A stretch of DNA of 64,000 bases from positions 5,394,001-5,458,000 of the forward strand of contig NZ_CP186274.1 of NCBI RefSeq assembly GCF_049331405.1. Direction: 5' to 3'. Positions 1 through 7,317 of this stretch are shown here, piece by piece. The translations under genes and the position numbers were made by a program. This DNA comes from PoT sp049331405 (GTDB taxonomy: Bacteria; Planctomycetota; Planctomycetia; Isosphaerales; Isosphaeraceae). The stretch's first letter is position 1. Each line of letters opens with the position of its first letter. The notes under the pieces were generated by a model. It was not told where the DNA came from and did no database searches. It worked only from the letters and a program-made list of their open reading frames with translations.

Positions 1-487
1 GCCTTCGAACATCATGCTCAAGCGCACGGGCAACGCGAAGCTCGTGGATATCGGCGCGGCCTTCGAGATGCAGCAGGGGCCCCGGATGCGTACGTTCACC
101 CCGACTTACGCGGCGCCCGAGGTGCTCGAAGGGACCGACGGCTCCTCGCAGTCGGACCTCGCCAGCCTCGGCTACGTCCTGGTCGAGTTGCTCGCGGGCA
201 AGCCCCTCTTCCCCGACCTCCGCAAGCGGGACGAGTTCCTCATCGCGAAGACGACCTTCTCCGACCGCCTCCACGAGATCCTGCCCGACGACGTCCTCTG
301 CAACGACCTGCTGATGAGCCTGATCCGGGGTCTCGTCGCCGCCGATCCCCGCGACCGATTCCCGAGCGCCGAGGCCGCCGACCTCGTCGAGCAAGGGGCC
401 GCCAGCTTCCACCGCCAGCTCGTGAAGAGCAACCTCTCCAGCGAATACGACAACGAGATCCGCGTCTGGCTGGGGGAGTTGGAGTGA
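1..487 (+). CDS. Ser/Thr protein kinase-like protein, C-terminal part (5' end outside window)
   Basis: The reading frame is already open at the left edge; the first codons read P-S-N-I-M, the end of a kinase catalytic loop (HRDLKPSN-type), so the HRD motif lies upstream of the window. What follows is the activation-segment and C-lobe pattern: a metal-binding triplet DIG in place of the usual DFG, an A-P-E motif (YAAPEVLEG), the subdomain IX-like stretch DLASLGYVLVELLAGKPLF, and a late arginine in a DRF segment. The protein ends about 35 residues after the kinase core and has no transmembrane helix in the visible part. Whether it is active cannot be judged without the upstream lysine and HRD. 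The AP2-like/J-domain gene follows on the same strand after 58 bp, so the two may be co-transcribed. Confidence 0.85.
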   Translation, partial: PSNIMLKRTGNAKLVDIGAAFEMQQGPRMRTFTPTYAAPEVLEGTDGSSQSDLASLGYVLVELLAGKPLFPDLRKRDEFLIAKTTFSDRLHEILPDDVLCNDLLMSLIRGLVAADPRDRFPSAEAADLVEQGAASFHRQLVKSNLSSEYDNEIRVWLGELE

Positions 488-545
488 CCCTCACCTCCGC
501 TTCTCCCTCCGTCCTCCCCCCTGCCCGATCGCCGGGAGGATCCCC

Positions 546-1454
546 TTGAGCCGTTCGAAATCGGAGCGGAAGCCCGAGCGGCTCCGTGGGGTGATCGAGC
601 TGCCGACGATCCTCGGCGAGCCGAGGTTCCGGGCCTGGATCGGCCGCGGCAAGGGGCAGCAGGCCAACCTCGGCGTCTACGCCAACCGCTGGGCGGCCGC
701 CTTCGCCTACAACGTCGCCGCCCAGTCCCTCTTCGGCGAGCGACGCCCGAGCAATGAGATCCCCGAGGGGGAGCAGCTCTCCGCCGACGAGGTCCGGGCC
801 ATCACCGCCCGCGTCCGCCTCCGTCTCGGCCTCGACAAGCCCCCCGGCCATCGACCCCAGCGCCCGCCATCCTTCGACGAGGTGCGGACCCTCTTCGAGA
901 TCACCGTCATCGGGTTCTGGCGGCAGCAGGTCGCCGCCCACGCGGATGACCCTGCCCGCGAGCTTAGTCTCGCGGCCCAGCGCCTGGTCGAGGCCGCCCG
1001 GCTCCTCTTCTGGAACCGATCCGCCAACGACCCGAACCCGCTCGAGGTCATGGAAGAGATCCTCTCCCTGCGGCTCGACCGCACCTTCCGCCGTGCCGAG
1101 ATCACCCGCGCCGTGCTCGAGGACGACGCCGACGACGCCCTCCGCCTCGCCCGCTGGCTCGTCTACCCCGACGCCCTGCCCACCGGCCCCGGCTTCCGCG
1201 AGGCCGTCGCCCGCGTCCATGCCGACCGCCTCGGGAACCAGGGGGACGAGGCAGGATCCACCTTCAACCCCGGCTGGGCGACGGTCCTCGGCCTCGCGCC
1301 CCCGTTCAGCCCCGAACGGATCCGCGACGCCTACCGCAACAAGTCCAAGACCATGCACCCCGACGTCGGCGGCAGCCCCGCCGAGTTCATCCGCCTACGC
1401 GCCGCCTACGAGGAAGCCCTGAGGTTCCTCGCCTCGCGCCAGGCATCATCCTGA
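546..1454 (+). CDS. AP2-like DNA-binding / DnaJ-domain protein
   Basis: A 302-residue protein. The start is a TTG at 546, chosen because GGGAGGA sits 5 bp upstream (534-540) and no ATG lies nearby. Residues about 25-75 resemble the bacterial AP2/ERF fold: FRAWIGRGKG, then LGVYANRWAAAFAYNVAA and a terminal asparagine-proline segment, matching the family pattern of a basic strand pair, LG.F.t..eAA.AYd.AA and a final N.P. The C-terminus (about 244-298) is a compact J domain with the HPD signature at 271-273 and a helix IV-like end. The middle, about 80-240, is helical and unassigned. A J domain would recruit and stimulate an Hsp70; an AP2 domain would bind DNA. The combination is inferred from pattern only, the AP2 call being weaker than the J domain. 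Confidence 0.75.
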   Translation: MSRSKSERKPERLRGVIELPTILGEPRFRAWIGRGKGQQANLGVYANRWAAAFAYNVAAQSLFGERRPSNEIPEGEQLSADEVRAITARVRLRLGLDKPPGHRPQRPPSFDEVRTLFEITVIGFWRQQVAAHADDPARELSLAAQRLVEAARLLFWNRSANDPNPLEVMEEILSLRLDRTFRRAEITRAVLEDDADDALRLARWLVYPDALPTGPGFREAVARVHADRLGNQGDEAGSTFNPGWATVLGLAPPFSPERIRDAYRNKSKTMHPDVGGSPAEFIRLRAAYEEALRFLASRQASS

Positions 1455-1475
1455 ACCGGCCTTCGAACGAGCAAA

Positions 1476-1510
1476 CCCCGATGCGTCGCCATTGAGGCAA
1501 CGCACCGGGG
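1476..1510. terminator. Hairpin between converging genes
   Basis: The stem is 1476-1490 paired with 1496-1510 (13 of 15 positions complementary, loop 1491-1495). It lies between the stop of the J-domain gene (1454) and the stop of the opposing 999-residue gene (1532), followed on the + strand by GCCTGATGTTTT. A shared bidirectional terminator is the simplest reading. Confidence 0.6.
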
Positions 1511-1531
1511 CCTGATGTTTTGTCGATCCGA

Positions 1532-4531
1532 TCACTCCTCGACGTCACCGGCCGGGAACCGGACCCAGAAGGGGCTGGCCCAGGCGAGCTCGCCGTCTTC
1601 CTGGATCGCGCGGACGTAATACCAGCTCAGGCCGCCCGGCCGCTTCTCGCTGTCCGTCCAGTCGAACTCGACGCGGACCTGCTTGGGCTCGGTCGAGAAG
1701 ACATAGACGAAATCCTTGATGATGTCGACCCGAGCGATCGGCTTGGTGCCGTGGACGAGGACCTTGAGGCTGACCGGCCCCTGCGCCGTGAACTCGTCCC
1801 CCATGAGGTGGTTGCCCGAGCGGACGTCGAGCACGATATTGTCGGTGGCGCCGTAGCAGTGCCGACGCTTGAAGGCGTCGAAGACGGCCTCGCGGGTGAA
1901 GTCCTCCGCCACGGCCACGGCGTAGCTGATGTGCGTCGAGACGTGGTCGCTCGAGGCGAGGTAGCCGAGCCGATACTGCATGGCCAGAGCGTTCCAGACC
2001 ATGCCCAGCGGCCTCCAGCCGCCGATCGCCTCGCCCGGCCGGCGGGCCACCCGCGGAGCACCGAGGTGCTCGTACGAGTTGCGGTGCCCCTGGAAGATCT
2101 CGACCATCGGCTCGAACTCGGGGTTCACGTCGCGCCAGTCGGTCCCCATGCCGGTCGCCGTGGTGTGCGAGGCACAGATGCCGCCATGCTCCTTCAAGTA
2201 GTCGTACAGCATGAGCGTATCTTCATCAACGACCCCGGCATCCCCCACGAGGCGGGGCAAGGTGCGGATCCCCCGCTTGGGGAACATCACGTTGCGGTGC
2301 CCATGCGGGTAGACGACGCTCCGCTCGTAGGTGAAGAGCGTCACCATCGAGGGACTCTTGTAGAGGTCGGTCAGCTTCTGCGAGAGCCACCAGGTGTACT
2401 CCTTGCCGCCGCCGTTGTCGTGGTCGCCGAAGCCGATCCAGTCGAGTTGCGCGGCGTCGATGGCGTAGCGCCACATATCCTCGGCCGAGCCGTCGTTGCC
2501 GCCGTCCTGCGAGATCTCGGTGTGACGGTGGAAGTCGCCCCGGACGAGGCGATAGTTCTTGCCCCCGATCGCAACCCGATGGTTCCGCATCCGATCGATG
2601 TCCCCCTGCTCGTCGGCATGCACGGCCGGCACATTGTCGGCGGCGCCTCGCAGGGCGTAGGGGACATCCGCGACCGGCTCAACCGTCGCCAACTTCGGCC
2701 CGACCGGCGTCAGCGTGGCAATCTGCAGATCCTCGTTGAAGACGCCGTTGGGGATGCCGGGCGTGCCCGACTGGGCCCAGTAGCGCCGGGTCAACTCGGG
2801 GCTGAACTCGACCTCGCGGCGGAGCCGTCCGTCGCTGCTGTAGACGATGAGCGCCGGGCCTTGCGACGGCACGACGAGCGCCGGCCTGTTGTCGAGGAGC
2901 CCGTCGCTCCTGGGCAGGAACTGGACCGGATCCCAGGCCTTGCCCGCCAGCGAGGTGGCGTACTCGAGCCAGACGCCTCCGACGACCATCACCGCATTGT
3001 TGCCCCAGACGGCCTCCTGCCGGTGGCGGAAGGCGAGCCAGACCCGGCCGTCGCGATCGACGGTGAGCCGGGGATAGCTGTTCATCTCCCGGAGCGTGTA
3101 CGGCTCGCCCGCGACGGGGTCGGGGGCGTCGAACACGCGATCACCCTCGACCCGACGCACCTTCACGTCGGCCGAGCGGTAGAGGGTCGAGCCTTCCCCC
3201 TTGAGTAAGTTCTCGGCGTCCTTGCCCCAGTTGCTGGTCCGCTCCTCGAAGGCCACCCAGGCGTTGCCCTTGGCGTCGACCGCGACGCTCGGCCTGGCCT
3301 CGTAGCGCGACGAGCCGGCGACGACGATCTCGCGTCCCGCCTTCGCGCCAGGGTCGTACGAGTAGAGCAGGACGTCGTAGTTCCCCTTCGCATAAGTGTC
3401 GTAAGCGATGTGCACCTTCCCCTGGCGATCGACGGCCAGCGAGGGTGACCACTGGTTCCCGGGGATCTGGTTCACGGCCAGGGCCTGGTCGAGCCCCTCG
3501 ACGGGCCCGAAGAGGATCCGCGCCTTGCCCTCACGCCAGGCCTGCCAGGCGGCCCAGACAGCACCCTCGGGGCCGGCGGCGAGGACGACGTCGGTGTCGG
3601 CACCGGGGTCGCTGGTCAGTCGCTTCGGCTCCGACCAGGTCTTGGCCGCCGGGTCATATCGCTTGCGGTGGAGGTCCCAGTTCCCTTCGTTGTTCTCAGA
3701 CCAGGCCACGACCACCGAGCCATCGGCCGCCAGAGCGACGGCCGGCCGCCAGACGTCGAGCCCCGCGGCGGTGACGTTAATCGGTTCGTCGGCCTTACCG
3801 TCCTTGAATCGGATCAGGCGGACCTGGTCGCCGCCCCCTTCGGGACGCGACGAGGCGAAGTCCTTGGGCCGGTCCTTGAAGGACTCGAGGACGTCGTCGC
3901 CTCGGGGTTGATGCTCGACGTAGGCGATCCAGGTCGTCCCCGCGTTGTCGGTCGCGGCGGCGGGGAAGTCGGCCTGTTCCTGGCCGTCCTGGAGCGGGAT
4001 CCCGGTCGCAACGCGCTGGACTTCCGCCTTACCGGAGAGGAACTTCTGGGGCTTGCCCCCCGCGACATCGGCGAGCTTGACCTCGAACTTCCCTCCTTCG
4101 GTCTCGACGCTGAGGGTCGCGTCCTCGGGTGCCTTGACGCCGACGATCACGCCGGTCGGCGCGTATCCCGGTCCCGCCGCGGCGACGGCCTGCCCCTTGG
4201 CGGCGGCCTTCTTCGCGAAGGCCTTCTTGGCCGCGTTCTTGCGCACGAGCGGATTCTTGGCCTCCCACGAATCCTTGCCCGAGACCCGGTCTCCCTTGCG
4301 GAAGCGGTAGCCCTCGACGTTGGTCACTTCCCCCTTATCGACCTTCACCTTCCCGCCCCAGGGGCGGCTCTGCGTGTCCCCCACACCGAGCAGGATTCGC
4401 AGGGAAACGACCTCGGGTTCGAGCGTCCGGCTTGCGGGGGCGGGCTCCTCCTTCTGGGCGAGGACTCCCGACACCCCCAGTACCCCGACGATGGAGAATG
4501 CCAGCGCGAATAATCGTCTCAGATCCATCAT
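1532..4531 (-). CDS. Secreted beta-propeller protein with C-terminal PHP-like/DUF3604-type metal-hydrolase domain
   Basis: A 999-residue protein starting with a signal peptide (MMDLRRLFALAFSIVG..., cleavage after about 26). Residues 80-110 are Lys/Ala-rich. About 180-620 consist of repeated propeller-like blades with motifs such as TWIAYVEHQ, VVVAWSENNEG, VWAAWQAWREG, VHIAYDTYAKG and AWVAFEERTS. From about 660 a hydrolase-like module begins: a GDFHRHTEIS motif (H-x-H), GFGDHDNGG, CASHTTATGMGTDWR and SSDHVSTHISY, the spaced His/Asp clusters seen in PHP-type and DUF3604 metal-dependent phosphoesterase folds. The substrate is unknown. AAGGAT lies 6 bp before the tandem ATG start. It is the last gene of the minus-strand run that includes the SPFH genes, 106 bp away, so co-transcription is possible but not required. 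Confidence 0.75.
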   Translation of the reverse strand: MMDLRRLFALAFSIVGVLGVSGVLAQKEEPAPASRTLEPEVVSLRILLGVGDTQSRPWGGKVKVDKGEVTNVEGYRFRKGDRVSGKDSWEAKNPLVRKNAAKKAFAKKAAAKGQAVAAAGPGYAPTGVIVGVKAPEDATLSVETEGGKFEVKLADVAGGKPQKFLSGKAEVQRVATGIPLQDGQEQADFPAAATDNAGTTWIAYVEHQPRGDDVLESFKDRPKDFASSRPEGGGDQVRLIRFKDGKADEPINVTAAGLDVWRPAVALAADGSVVVAWSENNEGNWDLHRKRYDPAAKTWSEPKRLTSDPGADTDVVLAAGPEGAVWAAWQAWREGKARILFGPVEGLDQALAVNQIPGNQWSPSLAVDRQGKVHIAYDTYAKGNYDVLLYSYDPGAKAGREIVVAGSSRYEARPSVAVDAKGNAWVAFEERTSNWGKDAENLLKGEGSTLYRSADVKVRRVEGDRVFDAPDPVAGEPYTLREMNSYPRLTVDRDGRVWLAFRHRQEAVWGNNAVMVVGGVWLEYATSLAGKAWDPVQFLPRSDGLLDNRPALVVPSQGPALIVYSSDGRLRREVEFSPELTRRYWAQSGTPGIPNGVFNEDLQIATLTPVGPKLATVEPVADVPYALRGAADNVPAVHADEQGDIDRMRNHRVAIGGKNYRLVRGDFHRHTEISQDGGNDGSAEDMWRYAIDAAQLDWIGFGDHDNGGGKEYTWWLSQKLTDLYKSPSMVTLFTYERSVVYPHGHRNVMFPKRGIRTLPRLVGDAGVVDEDTLMLYDYLKEHGGICASHTTATGMGTDWRDVNPEFEPMVEIFQGHRNSYEHLGAPRVARRPGEAIGGWRPLGMVWNALAMQYRLGYLASSDHVSTHISYAVAVAEDFTREAVFDAFKRRHCYGATDNIVLDVRSGNHLMGDEFTAQGPVSLKVLVHGTKPIARVDIIKDFVYVFSTEPKQVRVEFDWTDSEKRPGGLSWYYVRAIQEDGELAWASPFWVRFPAGDVEE

Positions 4532-4637
4532 AATGATCCTTCGATGTGACGATCCCGGCCCGAAGGGACCCGGGAGGATTCAAAGGTCGTCGCCGAGCGA
4601 GCCCACGACTCACGAGCAGGCCCGCTGGTGATTCCGC

Positions 4638-5258
4638 TCAAGGATTCGGGCTCGCCGGCCCCTCGCCGTTCTCCACCGAGAACCCCTCGGTGCTGGGAAC
4701 GGGGGCCGCCTCGGGCTCCTGGTAGTTGGCGGGCGTGCCGTATTTCGCCTTCGGCTCGTGCCCCCGGATCGTCTCGACGTCGGTGACGAGCCACCCCTCG
4801 GGGCGCTGCTCGACGCGATACGTCTGGCGCTCGTTCCGATCGGGGTAGACCGTCTCGACGGTGACGCGGGCGGCCTCCGCCCCCTCGGGCACGGCCGAGA
4901 AAATCGCGTGGCTCTTGCGGGCCTTCGAAGCGTCGCGGAGCGAGTCGGCGAACGCCTCGCGGCCACGCTCCTCGACCTCGCGCTCGAGCCTCTGCCGGAT
5001 TGGCCCATCGAACGAGGCCAGATAGCTTGTCACGTCCCCCTTGCGGGCCGAGTCGAGCAGCGACCGGATCCGGTCATCGGCCGGGTTCGTCGCCGTGGGG
5101 GCCGATGCGTCCGCCGGGTTCGCTACGTCGGGCGCAGTCTCCGGGGCCGGCCGGCGCAGGCCTGACCAGGCCAGGATCCCCATCAGGACGACCGTCAGGG
5201 CTCCCGCCGCGAGCCGCTTCCTCCTCGCGATGTCTCCGCCGGGGGTCGTCGATTTCAA
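4638..5258 (-). CDS. Membrane-anchored NTF2-like (DUF4878-like) protein
   Basis: A 206-residue protein with a short basic cytoplasmic tail, one transmembrane helix (about 17-33, LAAGALTVVLMGILAWSGL), a Pro/Ala/Thr-rich linker and a C-terminal domain (about 60-170). The domain pattern (DRIRSLLDSARKGDVTSYLASF followed by alternating strands such as ARVTVETVYPDRNE and YRVEQRPEGWLVTDVE) resembles NTF2/SnoaL-like or DUF4878 lipoprotein domains. Its start codon overlaps the stop of the upstream SPFH gene by 4 bp (ATGA), indicating translational coupling, so it is probably an accessory of the SPFH complex. The family assignment is tentative. Confidence 0.65.
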   Translation of the reverse strand: MKSTTPGGDIARRKRLAAGALTVVLMGILAWSGLRRPAPETAPDVANPADASAPTATNPADDRIRSLLDSARKGDVTSYLASFDGPIRQRLEREVEERGREAFADSLRDASKARKSHAIFSAVPEGAEAARVTVETVYPDRNERQTYRVEQRPEGWLVTDVETIRGHEPKAKYGTPANYQEPEAAPVPSTEGFSVENGEGPASPNP

Positions 5259-6217
5259 GGGCGACCTCCCTGGGTCGACTCCACTTTATTGGAATCTGCC
5301 GATGTCTCGGTGTTTTCATCGGAGAGGAGGCCCACGTCAACCTCCTGCCCGGGGGCGACGACGACTTTCCTCGAGAACCGGGGCAGCAGCACGGCGAGGG
5401 CCTCGAGATAGAGCCTGCGCCGGGTCGCTGCGAGGTCCCTGCGCGACTCCTTGAGGACCTTCGAGAACCGATCGGCCTCACCTTTCGCGAGTTGCACCGA
5501 GCGCTCGTGCCGCGCGGCCGCTCTGTCGGCGATCTCGCGCGATTGGCCCCGGGAGTCTGCCGCGGCCTGCTCGGCGTATTCCTCGGCCTTCGTCACGACC
5601 TGGCGGAGGTCGCTCCGGGCCCTCGACGCATCGGCGAACGCCGGGGCCACGGGCACGGGCGGGGCCACGCGGCCCAGCCGGACCGCCCGGATCGAGACGC
5701 CGAGGCCGAGCAGGTCGGCACGGGCCTGGAGGGCGTGGAGCATCCCGTCGGCGACCTCCGCTCGACCCGTCGTCAGCACGTCGTCGATCGTCCGCCCGGA
5801 CAGGCCCCGCGTCAGGGCCAACTCGGCAGCGGCCACCAGGGCCTTATCCACGTCCTGAGACGCGAACAGATATTTGACCGAGTCCGACACCCGGTATTGC
5901 ACGATCACCTGCGCCGAGACGAGGTTGAGGTCCCCGGTGAGGAAGTCGTCCCCCTCGGGATTCGGGGCGTTCGACAGAGGTGCCGCCTGGGCGTCGCGTG
6001 CCCCGACGGTCAAGGTGCGCGTCTGCCCCGCCTTGACCCGGTCGAGCCGGTCGAGGCCCCAGGGGAGCCCCCAGTGCAGGCCGGGCTCCCAGGGCTCGGC
6101 CTGCACCGCGCCGAAGCGGCGGACCACCCCCACCTCATCCTGCTGGATCACGGCCAGGCCCGTCGCGAGGTAGGCTGACAGGCCAAGCATCAGGGTGATG
6201 ACGACCCAACGCCTCAT
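5255..6217 (-). CDS. SPFH/band-7 protein, HflK/HflC-like (second SPFH gene)
   Basis: A 320-residue protein with an N-terminal membrane helix (about 4-24) followed by the SPFH hallmark sequence (VIQQDEVGVVRRFGAV and PGLHWGLPWGLDRLDRV). A TGDLNLVSAQVIVQYRV segment follows, then a long Ala/Glu/Arg-rich helical region (about 190-290) typical of the coiled-coil part of HflK, HflC and prohibitins. In Escherichia coli HflK and HflC form a membrane cage around the protease FtsH. The gene is coupled by 4-bp overlaps to both neighbours (upstream HflC-like, downstream NTF2-like), so this is a tight operon. Which of HflK or HflC it matches best cannot be decided by eye. Confidence 0.85.
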   Translation of the reverse strand: MRRWVVITLMLGLSAYLATGLAVIQQDEVGVVRRFGAVQAEPWEPGLHWGLPWGLDRLDRVKAGQTRTLTVGARDAQAAPLSNAPNPEGDDFLTGDLNLVSAQVIVQYRVSDSVKYLFASQDVDKALVAAAELALTRGLSGRTIDDVLTTGRAEVADGMLHALQARADLLGLGVSIRAVRLGRVAPPVPVAPAFADASRARSDLRQVVTKAEEYAEQAAADSRGQSREIADRAAARHERSVQLAKGEADRFSKVLKESRRDLAATRRRLYLEALAVLLPRFSRKVVVAPGQEVDVGLLSDENTETSADSNKVESTQGGRP

Positions 6218-7215
6218 GGCTTGTTCGCCTCCTTCGACCCGGGCGTCCTGGCCGTGCGTTCTTCGCGTGCGGCGTGCTCGGCGGGGGCTGCGGGCGCGGG
6301 GGTCTCGGCGCTCCCCTGGGTCAGGAGCCGCAGGAACGGGCTATCGGCCGAGAGCACCAGCGTCGTCTTGCCGTCTAGGGCCGAGCGATAGGTCTCGAGC
6401 GTCTTGAGGAACTGGTAGAAGGCCGGGTCGGCGGAGTGGGCCGCGTTGGCGATCCGAGTCGCCTCGGCCTCCCCTTCGCCGACCACGCGAGCCGCCTCGG
6501 CCTCGGCCTCGGCGACGGTCGTGGCGCGTTCGAGGTCGGCCGTGCTCCGGATCACGCGGGCCTTGCTCTCCCCCTCCGCCCTCGTCTTGGCGGCGACCTT
6601 CCTCCGCTCGCTCCGGATCTGCTCGAAGACCGCCGCGCGGACCTCCTCGGGATAATTCAGGCGACGCAATCTGACGTCGACGACCTTGAGGCCGTATTCC
6701 CGCGAGGCCTGCTCGGCGACCCGCGCCGTCACGTCCGTCATCAGGGCGTCGAGGGCCGAGCCTTCGCCGACCCGCACGAGCGAGGCGAGTTCGTGCCCGC
6801 CAAGCCTCGCCGCCAGGACCGAGGCCGCCATGTCCTCGAGCCGGGCCGAGGCATCCGGCATCGTCCGCACCGAGCGCAGGAACTTCTCGATGTCGACGAT
6901 CCGCCAGTTCACGTACCAGGCCACCTCGAGGTTCTTCTTGTCTTGCGTCAGCATCTCGCGAGGCGGCGGCGCATCGAGTTGGAGCCGCTTATCGAAGCCT
7001 CGACGGCTCTGGTGCGGCCATTTCCAGTGCAGCCCCGGCGCGTCGATCAGCCGCACCGATCGGCCGAACTCGGTGACGTACACCGCCTCCGCCTGATCCA
7101 CGATCACCACGGATCGGGCCAACGCCACGGCCGCCGCGACGGCGAAAACGATCGCGATCAAGGTCGACCGACGCACGAGCGGCCCTTGCCTGTTCGATTC
7201 ATGATGATGGTGCAT
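6214..7215 (-). CDS. SPFH/band-7 protein, HflC-like (first stand-alone SPFH gene)
   Basis: A 333-residue protein with an N-terminal His-run (MHHHHES), one membrane helix (about 18-37) and an SPFH domain (AEAVYVTEFGRSVRLIDAPG, LHWKWPHQSRRGFDKRLQL, KKNLEVAWYVNWRIVD) that matches HflC better than its neighbour. The helical segment DVRLRRLNYPEEVRAAVFEQ and RSERRKVAAKTRAEGE follows, and then the C-terminus ends in Ala/Pro-rich sequence. GAGGGCG precedes the ATG. It overlaps the next SPFH gene by 4 bp and lies 103 bp after the ATPase-SPFH fusion gene, which together give three SPFH domains in one locus. Confidence 0.88.
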   Translation of the reverse strand: MHHHHESNRQGPLVRRSTLIAIVFAVAAAVALARSVVIVDQAEAVYVTEFGRSVRLIDAPGLHWKWPHQSRRGFDKRLQLDAPPPREMLTQDKKNLEVAWYVNWRIVDIEKFLRSVRTMPDASARLEDMAASVLAARLGGHELASLVRVGEGSALDALMTDVTARVAEQASREYGLKVVDVRLRRLNYPEEVRAAVFEQIRSERRKVAAKTRAEGESKARVIRSTADLERATTVAEAEAEAARVVGEGEAEATRIANAAHSADPAFYQFLKTLETYRSALDGKTTLVLSADSPFLRLLTQGSAETPAPAAPAEHAAREERTARTPGSKEANKP

Positions 7216-7317
7216 TCGGGACGCCCTCGGAGCCGGCCTGTAGCAAAAACTCTTCGCAGAATAAGGAATTGCACTATTTCACGGAAAACATCTCAGCATT
7301 CAATCCAACGTCATATC

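Noticed and set aside
1520..3208. Long open frame on the plus strand opposite the 999-residue gene
   Set aside because: It is the antisense shadow of a high-GC gene; it has no protein family pattern, and the minus-strand frame has clear domains.
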